NCBI GenBank assembly: GCA_022984795.1
Contig: JALIHJ010000037.1
Coordinates: 62,001-126,000 of the forward strand
Source: Fabrea salina
Taxonomy: Eukaryota; Ciliophora; Heterotrichea; Heterotrichida; Fabreidae
Direction of reading: 5' to 3'
Length of the DNA: 64,000 nt
In this document: piece after piece, positions 36,322-44,481 of the stretch
How the letters are laid out: the number at the start of each line of letters is the position of its first letter
Numbering within the stretch: position 1 is the stretch's first letter
The notes under the pieces: generated by a model
Seen by the model: only the letters and a program-made list of their open reading frames with translations
Databases searched by the model: none
Told to the model about the DNA's origin: nothing
Position numbers and translations under genes: made by a program

Positions 36322-37002
36322 ATGCATGGCCAATTTGGTTAACACACATACAACCAATTTGGAGAGGCTACGGTTAGAAAATCGCCTTTCACATGCACTA
36401 TCCTTTTGCTTTTGACACTTCTTGTGTTTGGATTGTTTCCTTTGTTTCAAAGCTCAATTTGGTTGACTTACTGCTACTGGGACTTTTCTTTGAGTCATGC
36501 TTATGTAACGTTTGATAACCTTTTTGATGATAACGTCAAAAAGATAGATGGAAGCTTATCAGACTTGGTAGACAACTGTAATCAATTTGAAGCGTTCTGT
36601 CCCGGCTTTTGTGACAATTCCAAGAAGATCAGATCAGCTGGAGATACGAGTTTGGCTTTTGGGTGGATTTCTGTGTCACTTGCTTTTCTAGGTGGGGTTT
36701 TGATAATATTTGTGTGGATAAAAAAAGGGGTTTCAGCTAGGATACTAAGGTTCTTCTTTTTCGTGCCTAGCATCCTTTTTACTTTAGCTGGAATACTATA
36801 TATTGCAGTTAGTGGCTTCCCTGGATACAAGTCTACTAAAAAGGATGGCTCCCAGGATATTTTTGATCACGGACCTAAAAATGCTTCAGTTGGTGGGTGC
36901 CTCTACTGCACTTTTATAGCCTCAGTAATATGCGGGCTGGCTGGACTCTTAGTTATGACCAAGCTACGTTTAGCTTTTGAAGGCAACGTAATCATCGTCT
37001 AA
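36322..37002 (+). CDS. Four-TM protein of the CPxFC tetraspan family; start region interrupted by a 24-bp direct-repeat insertion
   Basis: The frame is continuously open only from 36343 and contains no early Met. The in-frame ATG at 36322 is followed after six codons by TAA, which lies inside a 24-bp duplication-type insert (see the repeat). The encoded protein has TM1 (~15-35), then an extracytoplasmic loop with WLTYCYWDF, a lone Cys and FCPGFCDNSKKIRSAG, then TMs at ~120-140, 150-170 and ~205-225. It is a paralogue of the genes at 37812 and 50872 (WxxYCxFxFxL, CPxFC). Function is unknown. How the start is made is unresolved: IES-type removal, an unusual 27-nt intron (36338-36364) or a decayed 5' end. 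Confidence 0.6.
36330..36362. repeat. 9-bp direct repeat flanking a 15-nt TTAA-containing spacer
   Basis: CCAATTTGG occurs at 36330-36338 and again at 36354-36362, with TTAACACACATACAA between. Counting one repeat plus the spacer, the unit is 24 bp, a multiple of three, and it brings the only in-frame stop into the 5' end of the tetraspan gene. Confidence 0.8.
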
Positions 37003-37151
37003 CTAACTTCTTTAGAAAATTATAGTTTTAAATATCAAATAATAACCCTGAGTATCATAGAGACATTGATTATTCAAATGCTTTCTCTAGCCCTATACTA
37101 GGCTTTATTGCTTTTCAAGACTCTAAGAATCATTACAAGTAAAAATTCAAA

Positions 37152-37787
37152 ATGGACTACTCGATGGACAGACTGTGGAAAGACTTTGGAAGAGAAACAA
37201 GTGCAGGCAGGGCACTTTATTCCCTGTACGGAGCCAGGTCTAAACCCCAGGTTTACTACCCGCCTGTGAAAACCAAAAAGAAACCCCTTCCTTGTGAAGG
37301 AACCAAATCCAAAGCCAAACCTAAACCAGAAATAGACTACCCCCAGCCCAAAATGCCCCGGCCTAGGTTCCACCCAATTGACTTTGTTCCAAAGCGCAAA
37401 AACCAAGATTCAATAAAGCAAGAAGTTTCAAGCAACTACAAAGAGCTCAACCCTCCCCCCAAAAGGGGAACTAACCGAGAAGAACTAAAGTCCAACCTGC
37501 AAGAAAAGTTCCAGTTCTCCACAGGAGCTTTGCCTGAGTCAGTTATGATGCCAGTTTCTAAAAGGGTCCAGCCCAAGCCTGCTCCTAAAAAACAACAAAA
37601 AGAAGAAATCCCTGAAGACTTAAGTGCATTGTTTGACATGGTAGTTAAAGAAATCCAGGAAAGGCAGAAGTTCCTACAAGACCTACAAGAAATGGGCCAA
37701 CTCGACAAAGAGCGTGAAGGAAGAATTAAAGCCGAAATAGCTGAAAGGGTTTCTGAACTCCAGAAGATCAAAGAGATGATGTCTTAA
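37152..37787 (+). CDS. UPF0193 (EVG1/C22orf23)-family protein
   Basis: 211 residues. The N-terminal two thirds are Pro/Lys-rich and probably disordered, with PKMPRPRFHPIDFVPKR. The C-terminal ~50 residues match the conserved UPF0193 helix pair: EDLSALFDMVVKEIQERQKF, LQDLQEMGQLDKEREGRIKAEI and AERVSELQKI. In animals this family is associated with ciliated cells and its biochemistry is unknown, which suits a ciliate. The ATG at 37152 (MDYSMDRLW) follows ~150 bp of noncoding A/T-rich DNA. Confidence 0.72.
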   Translation: MDYSMDRLWKDFGRETSAGRALYSLYGARSKPQVYYPPVKTKKKPLPCEGTKSKAKPKPEIDYPQPKMPRPRFHPIDFVPKRKNQDSIKQEVSSNYKELNPPPKRGTNREELKSNLQEKFQFSTGALPESVMMPVSKRVQPKPAPKKQQKEEIPEDLSALFDMVVKEIQERQKFLQDLQEMGQLDKEREGRIKAEIAERVSELQKIKEMMS

Positions 37788-37811
37788 ATTAGTAAGTAAG
37801 TTCTGATAATA

Positions 37812-38459
37812 ATGTACAGGTTGCAAGAACACCAAGGAGTAGACCTAACCAAACTTTTAGCATACTTAATAGGGGCTTCAGTAGTGGGCTCCCTTTCCTT
37901 TTTCAATTTGGTGAAGAAAAACTGGTTTTCGTACTGCTTTTGGAATTTTGGGCTAGCTGAAGCAGAGACTGTCGAAGAAATAAGCATTGGACCCAACAAG
38001 ACCTACCATGCAAAACAAGTGTTTGAACTCGAAGAACTCAGAGCTGACCTTTGTGTCCAGCAAGACGGGTACGTTGAAGTATACTGTCCTAAGTTCTGTG
38101 ATTACATATACGACTTCCAAGCTTCAGGCATGATAATGGTGTTTTGCGGAGTGATGACTTTGATTTTTGTGATGGTTAGTGTTACTTCGGCTATTTTGTC
38201 TTACCATTCCCAGGGTTGTTGTGCGTTTAACCCCTCCCCGATTCCTTTTGTGTTTTATAGTTTGGGAGTGGGTGTTTACTTTTCTTCTGTGAAAATGCGC
38301 AGTTTCGAGAAAACTGCAGACATGGCAGGGATTCCTACCATAGACTACCAAGTCTCTCACGGGTTCGTTTTTGCAGGGGTGCTTGTAATTGCTCATTTCT
38401 TAGTGATGCTTTACGGGTACTTTTCTCTGAAAAAGCTGTTTGTAACTAATGACAACTAG
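37812..38459 (+). CDS. Four-TM protein of the CPxFC tetraspan family
   Basis: 215 residues. TM1 lies at ~15-35. The extracytoplasmic loop has WFSYCFWNFGLAEAE, LCVQQDGYVEVYCPKFCDYI and one N-glycosylation sequon (NKTY). TMs follow at ~105-128, ~140-158 and ~180-200. It shares the W-x-x-YC-x-F/W opening and the CPxFC loop end with the genes at 36322 and 50872. It lies 0.8 kb from its closest neighbour paralogue, separated by the UPF0193 gene. Function is unknown. Confidence 0.82.
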   Translation: MYRLQEHQGVDLTKLLAYLIGASVVGSLSFFNLVKKNWFSYCFWNFGLAEAETVEEISIGPNKTYHAKQVFELEELRADLCVQQDGYVEVYCPKFCDYIYDFQASGMIMVFCGVMTLIFVMVSVTSAILSYHSQGCCAFNPSPIPFVFYSLGVGVYFSSVKMRSFEKTADMAGIPTIDYQVSHGFVFAGVLVIAHFLVMLYGYFSLKKLFVTNDN

Positions 38460-38623
38460 TTGTAGTATAGTATTAAGCTTAAGGTTTAACCTGAATTCAT
38501 AGATAGAAATATGGAGCTAGAGTCTATGTTCTAAGGTATTAATTCTTACTTTCTCATTTAGAAATGTGAACTTTCTTTAAATAAGCCATACCTTTCTTAC
38601 TTGCCGTTTGTAGGCCATAATTA

Positions 38624-39166
38624 ATGAACACGATTATCAAGGCTATTACCTACGAGCTTGAAACTTTAGTAATTTTAACAGAAGTTTACCAAAAAAATAA
38701 ACAAACTAACACTAGCTTCCACGCAGTTAAAATCCCTAAAATATCCTTACGTGATTACATAGCAAGGCTGCGCACCTACATGAAATGTTCTGATGAATGC
38801 TTTGTCCTGGCACTTATATACGTAAAGAGACTTAAGTCCAGGTTAGAAGACTTCAGAATAGACCTATTGAGTGTGCACAGACTCTTACTTACAGGACTGA
38901 CATTAGCAACTAAGTTTTGTGAAGACGAGTACTCGAAGAATTCTTACTCTGCCATTGTAGGCGGGGTTTCAAACAAAGAACTGAACCAACTGGAGCTGAT
39001 GTTTTTGACTCTGCTTGATTTTAAACTGTATGTTTCAAAAGATGATTACAGTGAGTATCGCAAAAGTCTTATCAAGAATTACGAAGAGGGAGAAAGCCTT
39101 GATAGTTTTAAGCAATTTGGCTCTGGCACATACATTCTTAACCAGCTACAAATTAAGGATACATAA
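38624..39166 (+). CDS. P/U-type (Pho80-like) cyclin
   Basis: 180 residues with one cyclin box (~35-140): SLRDYIARLRTYMKCSDECF, VLALIYVKRLKSR, LLTGLTLATKFCEDEYSKNS, SNKELNQLELMFLTLLDFKL. The AxKFxEDxYxxN motif and ELNxLExxFLxxLDFxLxV are hallmarks of the PHO80-like P/U-type family found in kinetoplastids, plants (CYCU) and ciliates. It would bind and activate a CDK. A Cys-rich position and a short C-tail show nothing further. It is preceded by 164 bp of noncoding DNA. Confidence 0.9.
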   Translation: MNTIIKAITYELETLVILTEVYQKNKQTNTSFHAVKIPKISLRDYIARLRTYMKCSDECFVLALIYVKRLKSRLEDFRIDLLSVHRLLLTGLTLATKFCEDEYSKNSYSAIVGGVSNKELNQLELMFLTLLDFKLYVSKDDYSEYRKSLIKNYEEGESLDSFKQFGSGTYILNQLQIKDT

Positions 39167-39205
39167 GCACTTAGATTCTAGTGTAAATAAAAATGCTAAC
39201 TAAAC

Positions 39206-39541
39206 TTAAATCATAGTTGAAGGAACGAAAATACTGATCCCGTGCATCTGAGGCTTGCAGGTGAGCTGGCAAGACATTCTTTTAAAGTAGTCTTTTTCGG
39301 GGAAATTGGGGTTGTTAGGCAGTTCGCTTAAAACGTCTTCTTCTATTTCTGAAGGTTTGGAAAGCAGGGGTTTGTAGCGATTAGGTATGTAAACTCTGCA
39401 AGTGGTGCAAGCCAACTGTCCCCCGCAGTAACCAAAGATCTCGCCTTGTTGGTTAGCTAGTTTCATAACGCTTTGTCCTAGTTCGCCCCAGGCTTCCCAG
39501 TTTCTTCCTTCCTGCCACAGTCTTACAAGCACCTTGCTCAT
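39206..39541 (-). CDS. 2Fe-2S ferredoxin (adrenodoxin-like)
   Basis: 111 residues. Cluster ligands fit the plant/adrenodoxin-type spacing: CGGQLACTTC supplies C-x5-C-x2-C, and a fourth Cys comes in KRMSCQLTC ~35 residues later. The region around EEDVLSELPNNPNFPEKDYFKRMSCQL matches vertebrate-type ferredoxins. It would carry single electrons in mitochondria, for instance for Fe-S assembly, but no clear targeting presequence precedes LVRLWQEG. It shares a 17-bp divergent spacer with the HTH protein gene. Confidence 0.85.
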   Translation of the reverse strand: MSKVLVRLWQEGRNWEAWGELGQSVMKLANQQGEIFGYCGGQLACTTCRVYIPNRYKPLLSKPSEIEEDVLSELPNNPNFPEKDYFKRMSCQLTCKPQMHGISIFVPSTMI

Positions 39542-39558
39542 TTTTAAAAGGGGCTAAA

Positions 39559-40038
39559 ATGAAAGACTTAGCTTTGTACGCTTTGCTGAGTGGCGTGAGT
39601 CACACTTCAAAACTCCACAACGTAGAAGAAGCCACTGTAAAAAGATGGATTAGAGACTTGGACTTTGGAAACGACCCTTTTTTTGCTAAGCTCAGACAAC
39701 TCATTTTAAAGTGCTCCACTAAAGCTGGGCGTGAAAAGGCCCAAGAGATGTTTTCAGTTCCTGGGTGGACTTTAGAAGTGCTTGAAAAACACTTTCCCCA
39801 AGAAAAAACCAACTTTAGACAACTCAAAAAAAGCGCTTTGAAGATGCACTTGCAAGGAAAGACTCTTGAGGAAATATCTGAAGTCCTAGGAATTAACTCG
39901 GGGCCAGTTAGTAAGTGGATTCAAAAGTTCCAAAAACTAAAGTGCAAAAAAGAAGAACCTGACCCTCCAAAAGTGTCTTTGGACAAGATTGAAGCAGTAG
40001 ACGACTTTGACTCACTTTTTCAAGACGCAATTAAATAG
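39559..40038 (+). CDS. Protein with helix-turn-helix (homeodomain-like) motif
   Basis: 159 residues. The segment ~93-128 (ALKMHLQGKTLEEISEVLGI, then NSGPVSKWIQKFQKL) is a good homeodomain-like HTH, similar to those at the N-termini of transposases and pipsqueak-type proteins. An N-terminal helical pair containing VEEATVKRWIRDLDF could be a second HTH. There is no nuclease domain and no flanking repeats. It could be a DNA-binding factor, perhaps domesticated from a transposase; the latter is only inference. Confidence 0.7.
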   Translation: MKDLALYALLSGVSHTSKLHNVEEATVKRWIRDLDFGNDPFFAKLRQLILKCSTKAGREKAQEMFSVPGWTLEVLEKHFPQEKTNFRQLKKSALKMHLQGKTLEEISEVLGINSGPVSKWIQKFQKLKCKKEEPDPPKVSLDKIEAVDDFDSLFQDAIK

Positions 40039-40064
40039 TGCTTAAATTAGAATTTAACGACTAA

Positions 40065-40469
40065 ATGGAAAAAGGAAGTGTTTCTCCGTTAAGACCCAGA
40101 AACTCTAATCTGCCCAAGAAAATTTCTAGTTCAACATCTAAAATAGTCCTTAGTAAAAAGGCCAAAGCAGAAGAAATAAGACTCCAGGAAAAAAGAATCA
40201 AAGAAGAACTCCAAAGCAGAAAGCAAAAACAACTCCAAAAAGCCAGAAGCAGAGTTTTAGCTGCTAAAGCCAAAAAGACCCCTAACAGCACCACTCCTGT
40301 GAAAAAGAGCCCTTACACACCCCCTCCTTACGAAAGACTCCAAGAAAGAATGAAGCAACTGCAAATCCAAGAAAATAACTTGTGGAAAAAAATCAATCTT
40401 TCTTGTAATTTACAACTCAAAAGCTATGAGGAAATCTCTAAAGCTTTAACAGAAAGAACTAATCTTTAA
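40065..40469 (+). CDS. Small basic coiled-coil protein, unknown
   Basis: 134 residues, rich in Lys, Glu, Gln and Arg. A helix of ~50 residues (SKKAKAEEIRLQEKRIKEEL, then QSRKQKQLQKARSR) is followed by a Pro/Ser linker (KSPYTPPPYERLQERMKQLQ) and a second short helix. No family is recognised. The codon style equals the neighbouring genes, and the ORF is flanked by normal short spacers, so it is probably a real gene. Confidence 0.6.
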   Translation: MEKGSVSPLRPRNSNLPKKISSSTSKIVLSKKAKAEEIRLQEKRIKEELQSRKQKQLQKARSRVLAAKAKKTPNSTTPVKKSPYTPPPYERLQERMKQLQIQENNLWKKINLSCNLQLKSYEEISKALTERTNL

Positions 40470-40487
40470 CTTAATTAAGCGTACAGG

Positions 40488-41051
40488 TTACCCAAGGCGA
40501 TAACCTCTTCCTTGGAAAGGCTGCGGACGAGGTGGCTCTCTGGGGGCAGAACTTGGAGCAGGACCTCGACCAGAACCTCTGGCTTGATCCCAAGGAGCAG
40601 AGTACATTCCTCCCATGGATTCCATGTTGCCTTCCTGCATTGACTCTATAAACAGCCCTTTGAGTTCTCTGTAGCCCAAAAAGCAGTAGTACACTGAAAC
40701 TACGTAAAAGGGAAACTTCAGCATAGAAATTACCACAAAAGCATCTCCAGCATTACTCACATTTCCGCCGGCCATAAAGAAGTCCCCGTAAACCTGGATG
40801 CTTGAAACAGTGTCAATTAAAGTCAGCACTACATAGCAGACACAAGTGCACCAGTTCTTAGTGCACTTAATCATCAAAAGCGAAATAACCCCAATCATCA
40901 TGAAGAATCCTCCTTCATAAACACCTGCCACGAAAGAACACACCGCCAAAAAAATCTGGCAAGGAACAAGCCCAAACATCATTATTCTGTAAATCTTTTC
41001 TGACTGCACTGAAGCGTTATCTTGGATTCCTGTAGGCAAACAACACAACAT
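40488..41051 (-). CDS. Four-TM ER-type protein with C-terminal SHP box (p97/VCP-binding)
   Basis: 187 residues. Four membrane helices (~22-45, ~48-65, ~70-90, ~105-130) are followed by a Gly/Pro/Arg-rich cytosolic tail ending FQGRGYRLG. That ending fits the SHP box (F-x-G-x-G-x-x-L) used by Derlins, UFD1 and p47 to bind p97. The Derlin-like protein at 58892-59806 carries the same box, FSGKGHRLG. I infer an ER membrane factor in p97-dependent degradation. The TM part itself is not recognised; it lacks the WR and GxxxG rhomboid hallmarks. Confidence 0.8.
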   Translation of the reverse strand: MLCCLPTGIQDNASVQSEKIYRIMMFGLVPCQIFLAVCSFVAGVYEGGFFMMIGVISLLMIKCTKNWCTCVCYVVLTLIDTVSSIQVYGDFFMAGGNVSNAGDAFVVISMLKFPFYVVSVYYCFLGYRELKGLFIESMQEGNMESMGGMYSAPWDQARGSGRGPAPSSAPREPPRPQPFQGRGYRLG

Positions 41052-41101
41052 ATTTTTACCACTGCCAAGTAAACAGTATTTCTTCGAGATTTAAATTTAA
41101 A

Positions 41102-41695
41102 ATGGAGTGTGTGTTGGGTGCTTCTGAGAACCTAAGAGAGTTAATCTTGCCCAGAGTAGAAAACGAAATTCAAGAGTACAAAGAGGCAGTAATTCAGTAC
41201 AATAAAAAGAGACTGGAGTCCTACGACCAGAACATGGACGACCTCAAACAGAAACTAGAAGAAGTCAAAAGTGACATTGAAGTTAACCAAGCTGCAATTA
41301 GTTTCATCAAAGAACAACTTGACAAAGCAAGGTCTGTACCAAGTTCCATAATTTCACAGTCTCAGCCTAAACAAATCAAACTCAGGAACTACGAAAACCT
41401 CACAAAAGAACTCACTAAAACTCTAAAGTGCTTCCAGCAGTACTTAGGCCTCAGCATTAAAAAACTGCCTAACGGAGGACTTAGAGTGTGCTACGAGTAC
41501 ATCAAAAAGCACATAGACGAAACAGAGCACGTGCTAGTAGTTAACATAGACGAACAAACCAAAAACTACAGAGTGGAGAGTTGCACTCCTCACTTGACCC
41601 AAATGCCTGACATGCTTGCTCAACTTAATACCACTAATGACTTCGCAAGGTTCGTTAAAGATGTTCGCAAGGCCTTTGTCAATTTATACGCTTAA
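41102..41695 (+). CDS. SPC25: Kinetochore protein Spc25 (NDC80 complex)
   Basis: 197 residues. An N-terminal coiled coil (~15-95) is followed by a globular RWD-like domain: FQQYLGLSIKKLPNGGLRV, then VLVVNIDEQTKNYRVESCTP, and finally QLNTTNDFARFVKDVRKAFV. These align with the conserved C-terminal domain of Spc25 (LGLEI..., YEVxxCxPxL, LNxTNxFxxFxxxxRKxF). Spc25 pairs with Spc24 to anchor the NDC80 complex at kinetochores. Length is near that of fungal and animal Spc25. Kinetochore proteins are very divergent in ciliates, so this is an unusually clear copy. Confidence 0.82.
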   Translation: MECVLGASENLRELILPRVENEIQEYKEAVIQYNKKRLESYDQNMDDLKQKLEEVKSDIEVNQAAISFIKEQLDKARSVPSSIISQSQPKQIKLRNYENLTKELTKTLKCFQQYLGLSIKKLPNGGLRVCYEYIKKHIDETEHVLVVNIDEQTKNYRVESCTPHLTQMPDMLAQLNTTNDFARFVKDVRKAFVNLYA

Positions 41696-41710
41696 CTAAA
41701 TAATCCATTT

Positions 41711-42445
41711 ATGAGAGGAACAGGCTTCGACAGGCACATTTCGATATTTTCCCCAGAGGGTCGTTTGTATCAAGTTGAGTACGCTTTCAAAGCAGCAAAA
41801 GCAGCAGGCTTCACTAGTGTGGGAGTCCGTGGAAACGACTGTGTGGTTCTCTGCATAGAGAAAAAAGTCCCAGACAAGAAAATAGTACCAGAAAGCGTCA
41901 CTCACTTGTTTTCAGTATCCGACAGAATTGGAGCCTGCATGACTGGACAACTTCCAGACGCACGGGCTCTTCTCAGTCGCATGCGACAAGAGTCAGCAGA
42001 CTTCCGCTTTAAGAATGGGTACTTCTGCCCCGTTCACGTGCTTGCCAACCGCGTAGGCGACATGGCCCAAGTTTACACCCAGCAAGCCTTTATGCGTCCT
42101 TACGGGTGCGTGACTATTTTGGGTTCAATTGACGAAGAAATGGGTCCTCAACTTTACAAGATCGACCCCGCAGGCATGTACATGGGCTACAAAGCAACTG
42201 CAGCTGGAGTGAAAGAGCAAGAAGCCATTAACTACTTAGAAAAACAATGGAAAAAAAGCGGAGGGAACCTTCCTAGAGAAGCTGCTATTGAACTAGCTAT
42301 TGAAGCCCTGCAACATGTCATGATGCAGGAGTATAAAGCTGACGACATCGAAGTTGGCATTCTTACCGCTGAGAACCCTGCGTTAACTACATTGAGTTTC
42401 CAAGAAATCGAGGACCGACTTAACGCTATTTCAGCTAGGGACTAA
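41711..42445 (+). CDS. PSMA6: 20S proteasome subunit alpha-1 (PSMA6)
   Basis: 244 residues. GFDRHISIFSPEGRLYQVEYAF is the alpha-subunit N-terminal helix in its alpha-1 form. It continues with VPDKKIVPESVTHLF, MRPYGCVTILGSIDEEMGPQ and GYKATAAGVKEQEAINYLEK, all best matched by PSMA6/PAA1. It is a structural ring subunit of the 20S core, non-catalytic, with a gate-forming N-terminus. Length is typical. Its stop codon directly abuts the stop of the convergent acyl-CoA oxidase gene. Confidence 0.96.
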   Translation: MRGTGFDRHISIFSPEGRLYQVEYAFKAAKAAGFTSVGVRGNDCVVLCIEKKVPDKKIVPESVTHLFSVSDRIGACMTGQLPDARALLSRMRQESADFRFKNGYFCPVHVLANRVGDMAQVYTQQAFMRPYGCVTILGSIDEEMGPQLYKIDPAGMYMGYKATAAGVKEQEAINYLEKQWKKSGGNLPREAAIELAIEALQHVMMQEYKADDIEVGILTAENPALTTLSFQEIEDRLNAISARD

Positions 42446-43732
42446 TTAAGACTTAGGAAGTTTAAACCCTGTTTTAAAAGCAGGAATCCCTGTAATCGCC
42501 CTGCCTACCACTAAAGAGTTGATGTCGTAGGTTCCTTCGTAAGTGTAAACTACTTCCATGTCTGCAAGCGCTTTAATCATGTAGTAATCCAGAATAATTC
42601 CGTTGCCTCCAATGAGTTCCCTGCCTAGTCTCACAGCTTCTCGGCCTATAAGTGAGGTCCAAGACTTCACTAGGGACCCTTGGGCTATGTTAGCTTGGCC
42701 AGTTTCTAGAAGCTTAGTTACTCTCCAAGCCAACAAAAAGCAAGCTTGGAAGTGTCCTAGAATTCTAGTGAGTTTTTCTTGGTTAAGTTGAAAAGCCCCC
42801 AAAGGAGCGTTAAACTGAACTCTTTCACGTAGGTACTTAACAGCGTGTTCGTAAACTCCCGCAAGCACACCAGTTGGAATCCACCCAACATTCATTCTAG
42901 ACATTTCCAGCACTACATTGGCTCCGGAGGCAAAATCCTTGGCCTTTTCAAGTCTGTTTTTCAAAGGCACAAACACATCTTTCATCTGGATCACTCCGTT
43001 CTGCACAATCCTCAATGCAAGTTTGCGTTCAATGTTTTCAATACTTACACCAGAAGCTTTAGCGTCCATAATGAACCCTTCAACTTTGTTGGTGCTGGAG
43101 TTCCTTGCAAAAATTATGATGACGTCAGCAATTGTTGCGTTTCCGATCCACCTTTTTGCTCCGTTGAGAAGGAACCCACCCTCCACAGGAGTAGCTGTAG
43201 TTAACAAACTTGAAGCATCAGAACCAACTTCAGGTTCTGTTAAGCCCCACCCTCCTATCCAGTCCATGTTGACCAGTTTGGGTAAGTAAAGTGCTTTTTG
43301 CTCTTCACTTCCTAACTTTTCAATAGTGAAGATAACCAAACTCATGTTAACAGCGTAAAAAGTGCAGAGAGAAACGTCAATACGCGAAAGCTCAAAAATG
43401 TACATTGACTTTTCTGTTTGAGTGACTTTGCGACATCCGTACTTCTCCTCAGAAAGTCCAAGGATGTTTAAAGCTTTGAATTTAGGCACCAAAACGTCTT
43501 TAGGAAACTGGGCTTTTTCGTATAACTCAGGGACTAGGGGTGCTAGTTCTTTTTCAAGGGCTTGGCGCAAAGCTTTTCTTTTGGAGTTAACTTCAGTAGG
43601 AATCAACTCGTCTAAGTGCATGAAGTCTAGGGGGTCAGCCAGGTACTTAGACTTAAGGTTGGACTTTTTAAAGTAGTCTTGGGACTGAGGCTGGTTCAAG
43701 TGGCCTTTTACAACATTTAGTCGCTTGGACAT
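42446..43732 (-). CDS. Peroxisomal short-chain acyl-CoA oxidase/dehydrogenase, ACX4-like, with PTS2
   Basis: 428 residues of the acyl-CoA dehydrogenase superfamily: GWGLTEPEVGSDASSL (FAD and substrate region), GGFLLNGAKRWIGNATIADV, RMNVGWIPTGVLAGVYEHAV, LGRELIGGNGI and the catalytic-Glu segment VYTYEGTYDINSLVVGRAITG. The last is closest to plant ACX4 and glutaryl-CoA dehydrogenase. The N-terminus holds a perfect PTS2 peroxisome signal, RLNVVKGHL (Arg4-Leu5-x5-His11-Leu12). The C-terminus (LPKS) is not a PTS1. I infer peroxisomal beta-oxidation of short-chain acyl-CoA. A mitochondrial dehydrogenase is the alternative if the PTS2 match is fortuitous. Confidence 0.9.
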   Translation of the reverse strand: MSKRLNVVKGHLNQPQSQDYFKKSNLKSKYLADPLDFMHLDELIPTEVNSKRKALRQALEKELAPLVPELYEKAQFPKDVLVPKFKALNILGLSEEKYGCRKVTQTEKSMYIFELSRIDVSLCTFYAVNMSLVIFTIEKLGSEEQKALYLPKLVNMDWIGGWGLTEPEVGSDASSLLTTATPVEGGFLLNGAKRWIGNATIADVIIIFARNSSTNKVEGFIMDAKASGVSIENIERKLALRIVQNGVIQMKDVFVPLKNRLEKAKDFASGANVVLEMSRMNVGWIPTGVLAGVYEHAVKYLRERVQFNAPLGAFQLNQEKLTRILGHFQACFLLAWRVTKLLETGQANIAQGSLVKSWTSLIGREAVRLGRELIGGNGIILDYYMIKALADMEVVYTYEGTYDINSLVVGRAITGIPAFKTGFKLPKS

Positions 43733-43746
43733 AATTTTAGTATTAA

Positions 43747-44481
43747 ATGGAAAGGAAACTTAAAGGCTCTGACGACCAGGGAAAAGAATTCGAAAGCATA
43801 GAGGAAATATGGACGAAAGAATGCAACGCTGACAAAAACCTTTGGTACCAAAAAGGCAGTGAAAGCTGGGATAGCAAAGACTTGACTTTGGAAAGCGTTC
43901 TTGGGTTCCAAGAGTTGCAGCAGCCTGACGTAGAGGATTCCCGCCTTTTCCTTTCTGAGGTTTTTGAAAGGTTCCAAATAAGCAAGAAAAGGGCTTTGGA
44001 CGTAGCTGCAGGTTTTGGAAGAGTCACTAAGCACGTACTTCTAGACTACTTTGACAAAATTGACTTAATGGACCAGTGCGCAAAGTTCGTAAACTACGCT
44101 CCTGAGTTTGTAAACAGTTCCAAACTTGAAAAGTGCATATTGGCAGGTGTGCAAAACTTTTTTCCGGAGCAAAAAGCTTATAGTTGCATTTGGATCCAGT
44201 GGGTGCTTTGCCAACTGACAGACGAAGACCTTGTTGAGTTCTTGAGAAGAACTAAAACTGGACTTGAGGACAACGGAATTATAGTTATTAAAGAAAACAT
44301 AAAAAGCAAAAAGTTCTTAGTCCACACAGATGACTGGAGTGTTACTAGGCCCGAAGCTTATCTTAGGAGTTTTATAGAAAGCGCGGGACTAGAAATCTTT
44401 TTTGAGAAAGAACAAGAAAACTTTCCAGAAGACACTTTGAGAGTTAAAATGTTTGCTTGCAAACCAGTAATTAATTGTTAA
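43747..44481 (+). CDS. NTMT1: N-terminal Xaa-Pro-Lys N-methyltransferase (NTMT1-like)
   Basis: 244 residues of a Rossmann methyltransferase. SAM site: ALDVAAGFGRVTKHVLLDYF, with DLMDQ as the acidic strand. The substrate-pocket motif is IWIQWVLCQLTDEDLVEFLR, nearly identical to human NTMT1 (IWIQWVIGHLTDxxLxEFLRR), followed by GIIVIKEN. The enzyme alpha-N-methylates proteins starting Xaa-Pro-Lys after Met removal. It has a slightly extended N-terminus. It is divergent from the acyl-CoA oxidase gene with 14 bp between ATGs, and its last 11 bp overlap the convergent small gene. Confidence 0.93.
   Translation: MERKLKGSDDQGKEFESIEEIWTKECNADKNLWYQKGSESWDSKDLTLESVLGFQELQQPDVEDSRLFLSEVFERFQISKKRALDVAAGFGRVTKHVLLDYFDKIDLMDQCAKFVNYAPEFVNSSKLEKCILAGVQNFFPEQKAYSCIWIQWVLCQLTDEDLVEFLRRTKTGLEDNGIIVIKENIKSKKFLVHTDDWSVTRPEAYLRSFIESAGLEIFFEKEQENFPEDTLRVKMFACKPVINC

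Noticed and set aside
39559-40038. Active transposase
   Set aside because: Only an HTH segment is present, with no catalytic domain and no flanking repeats.
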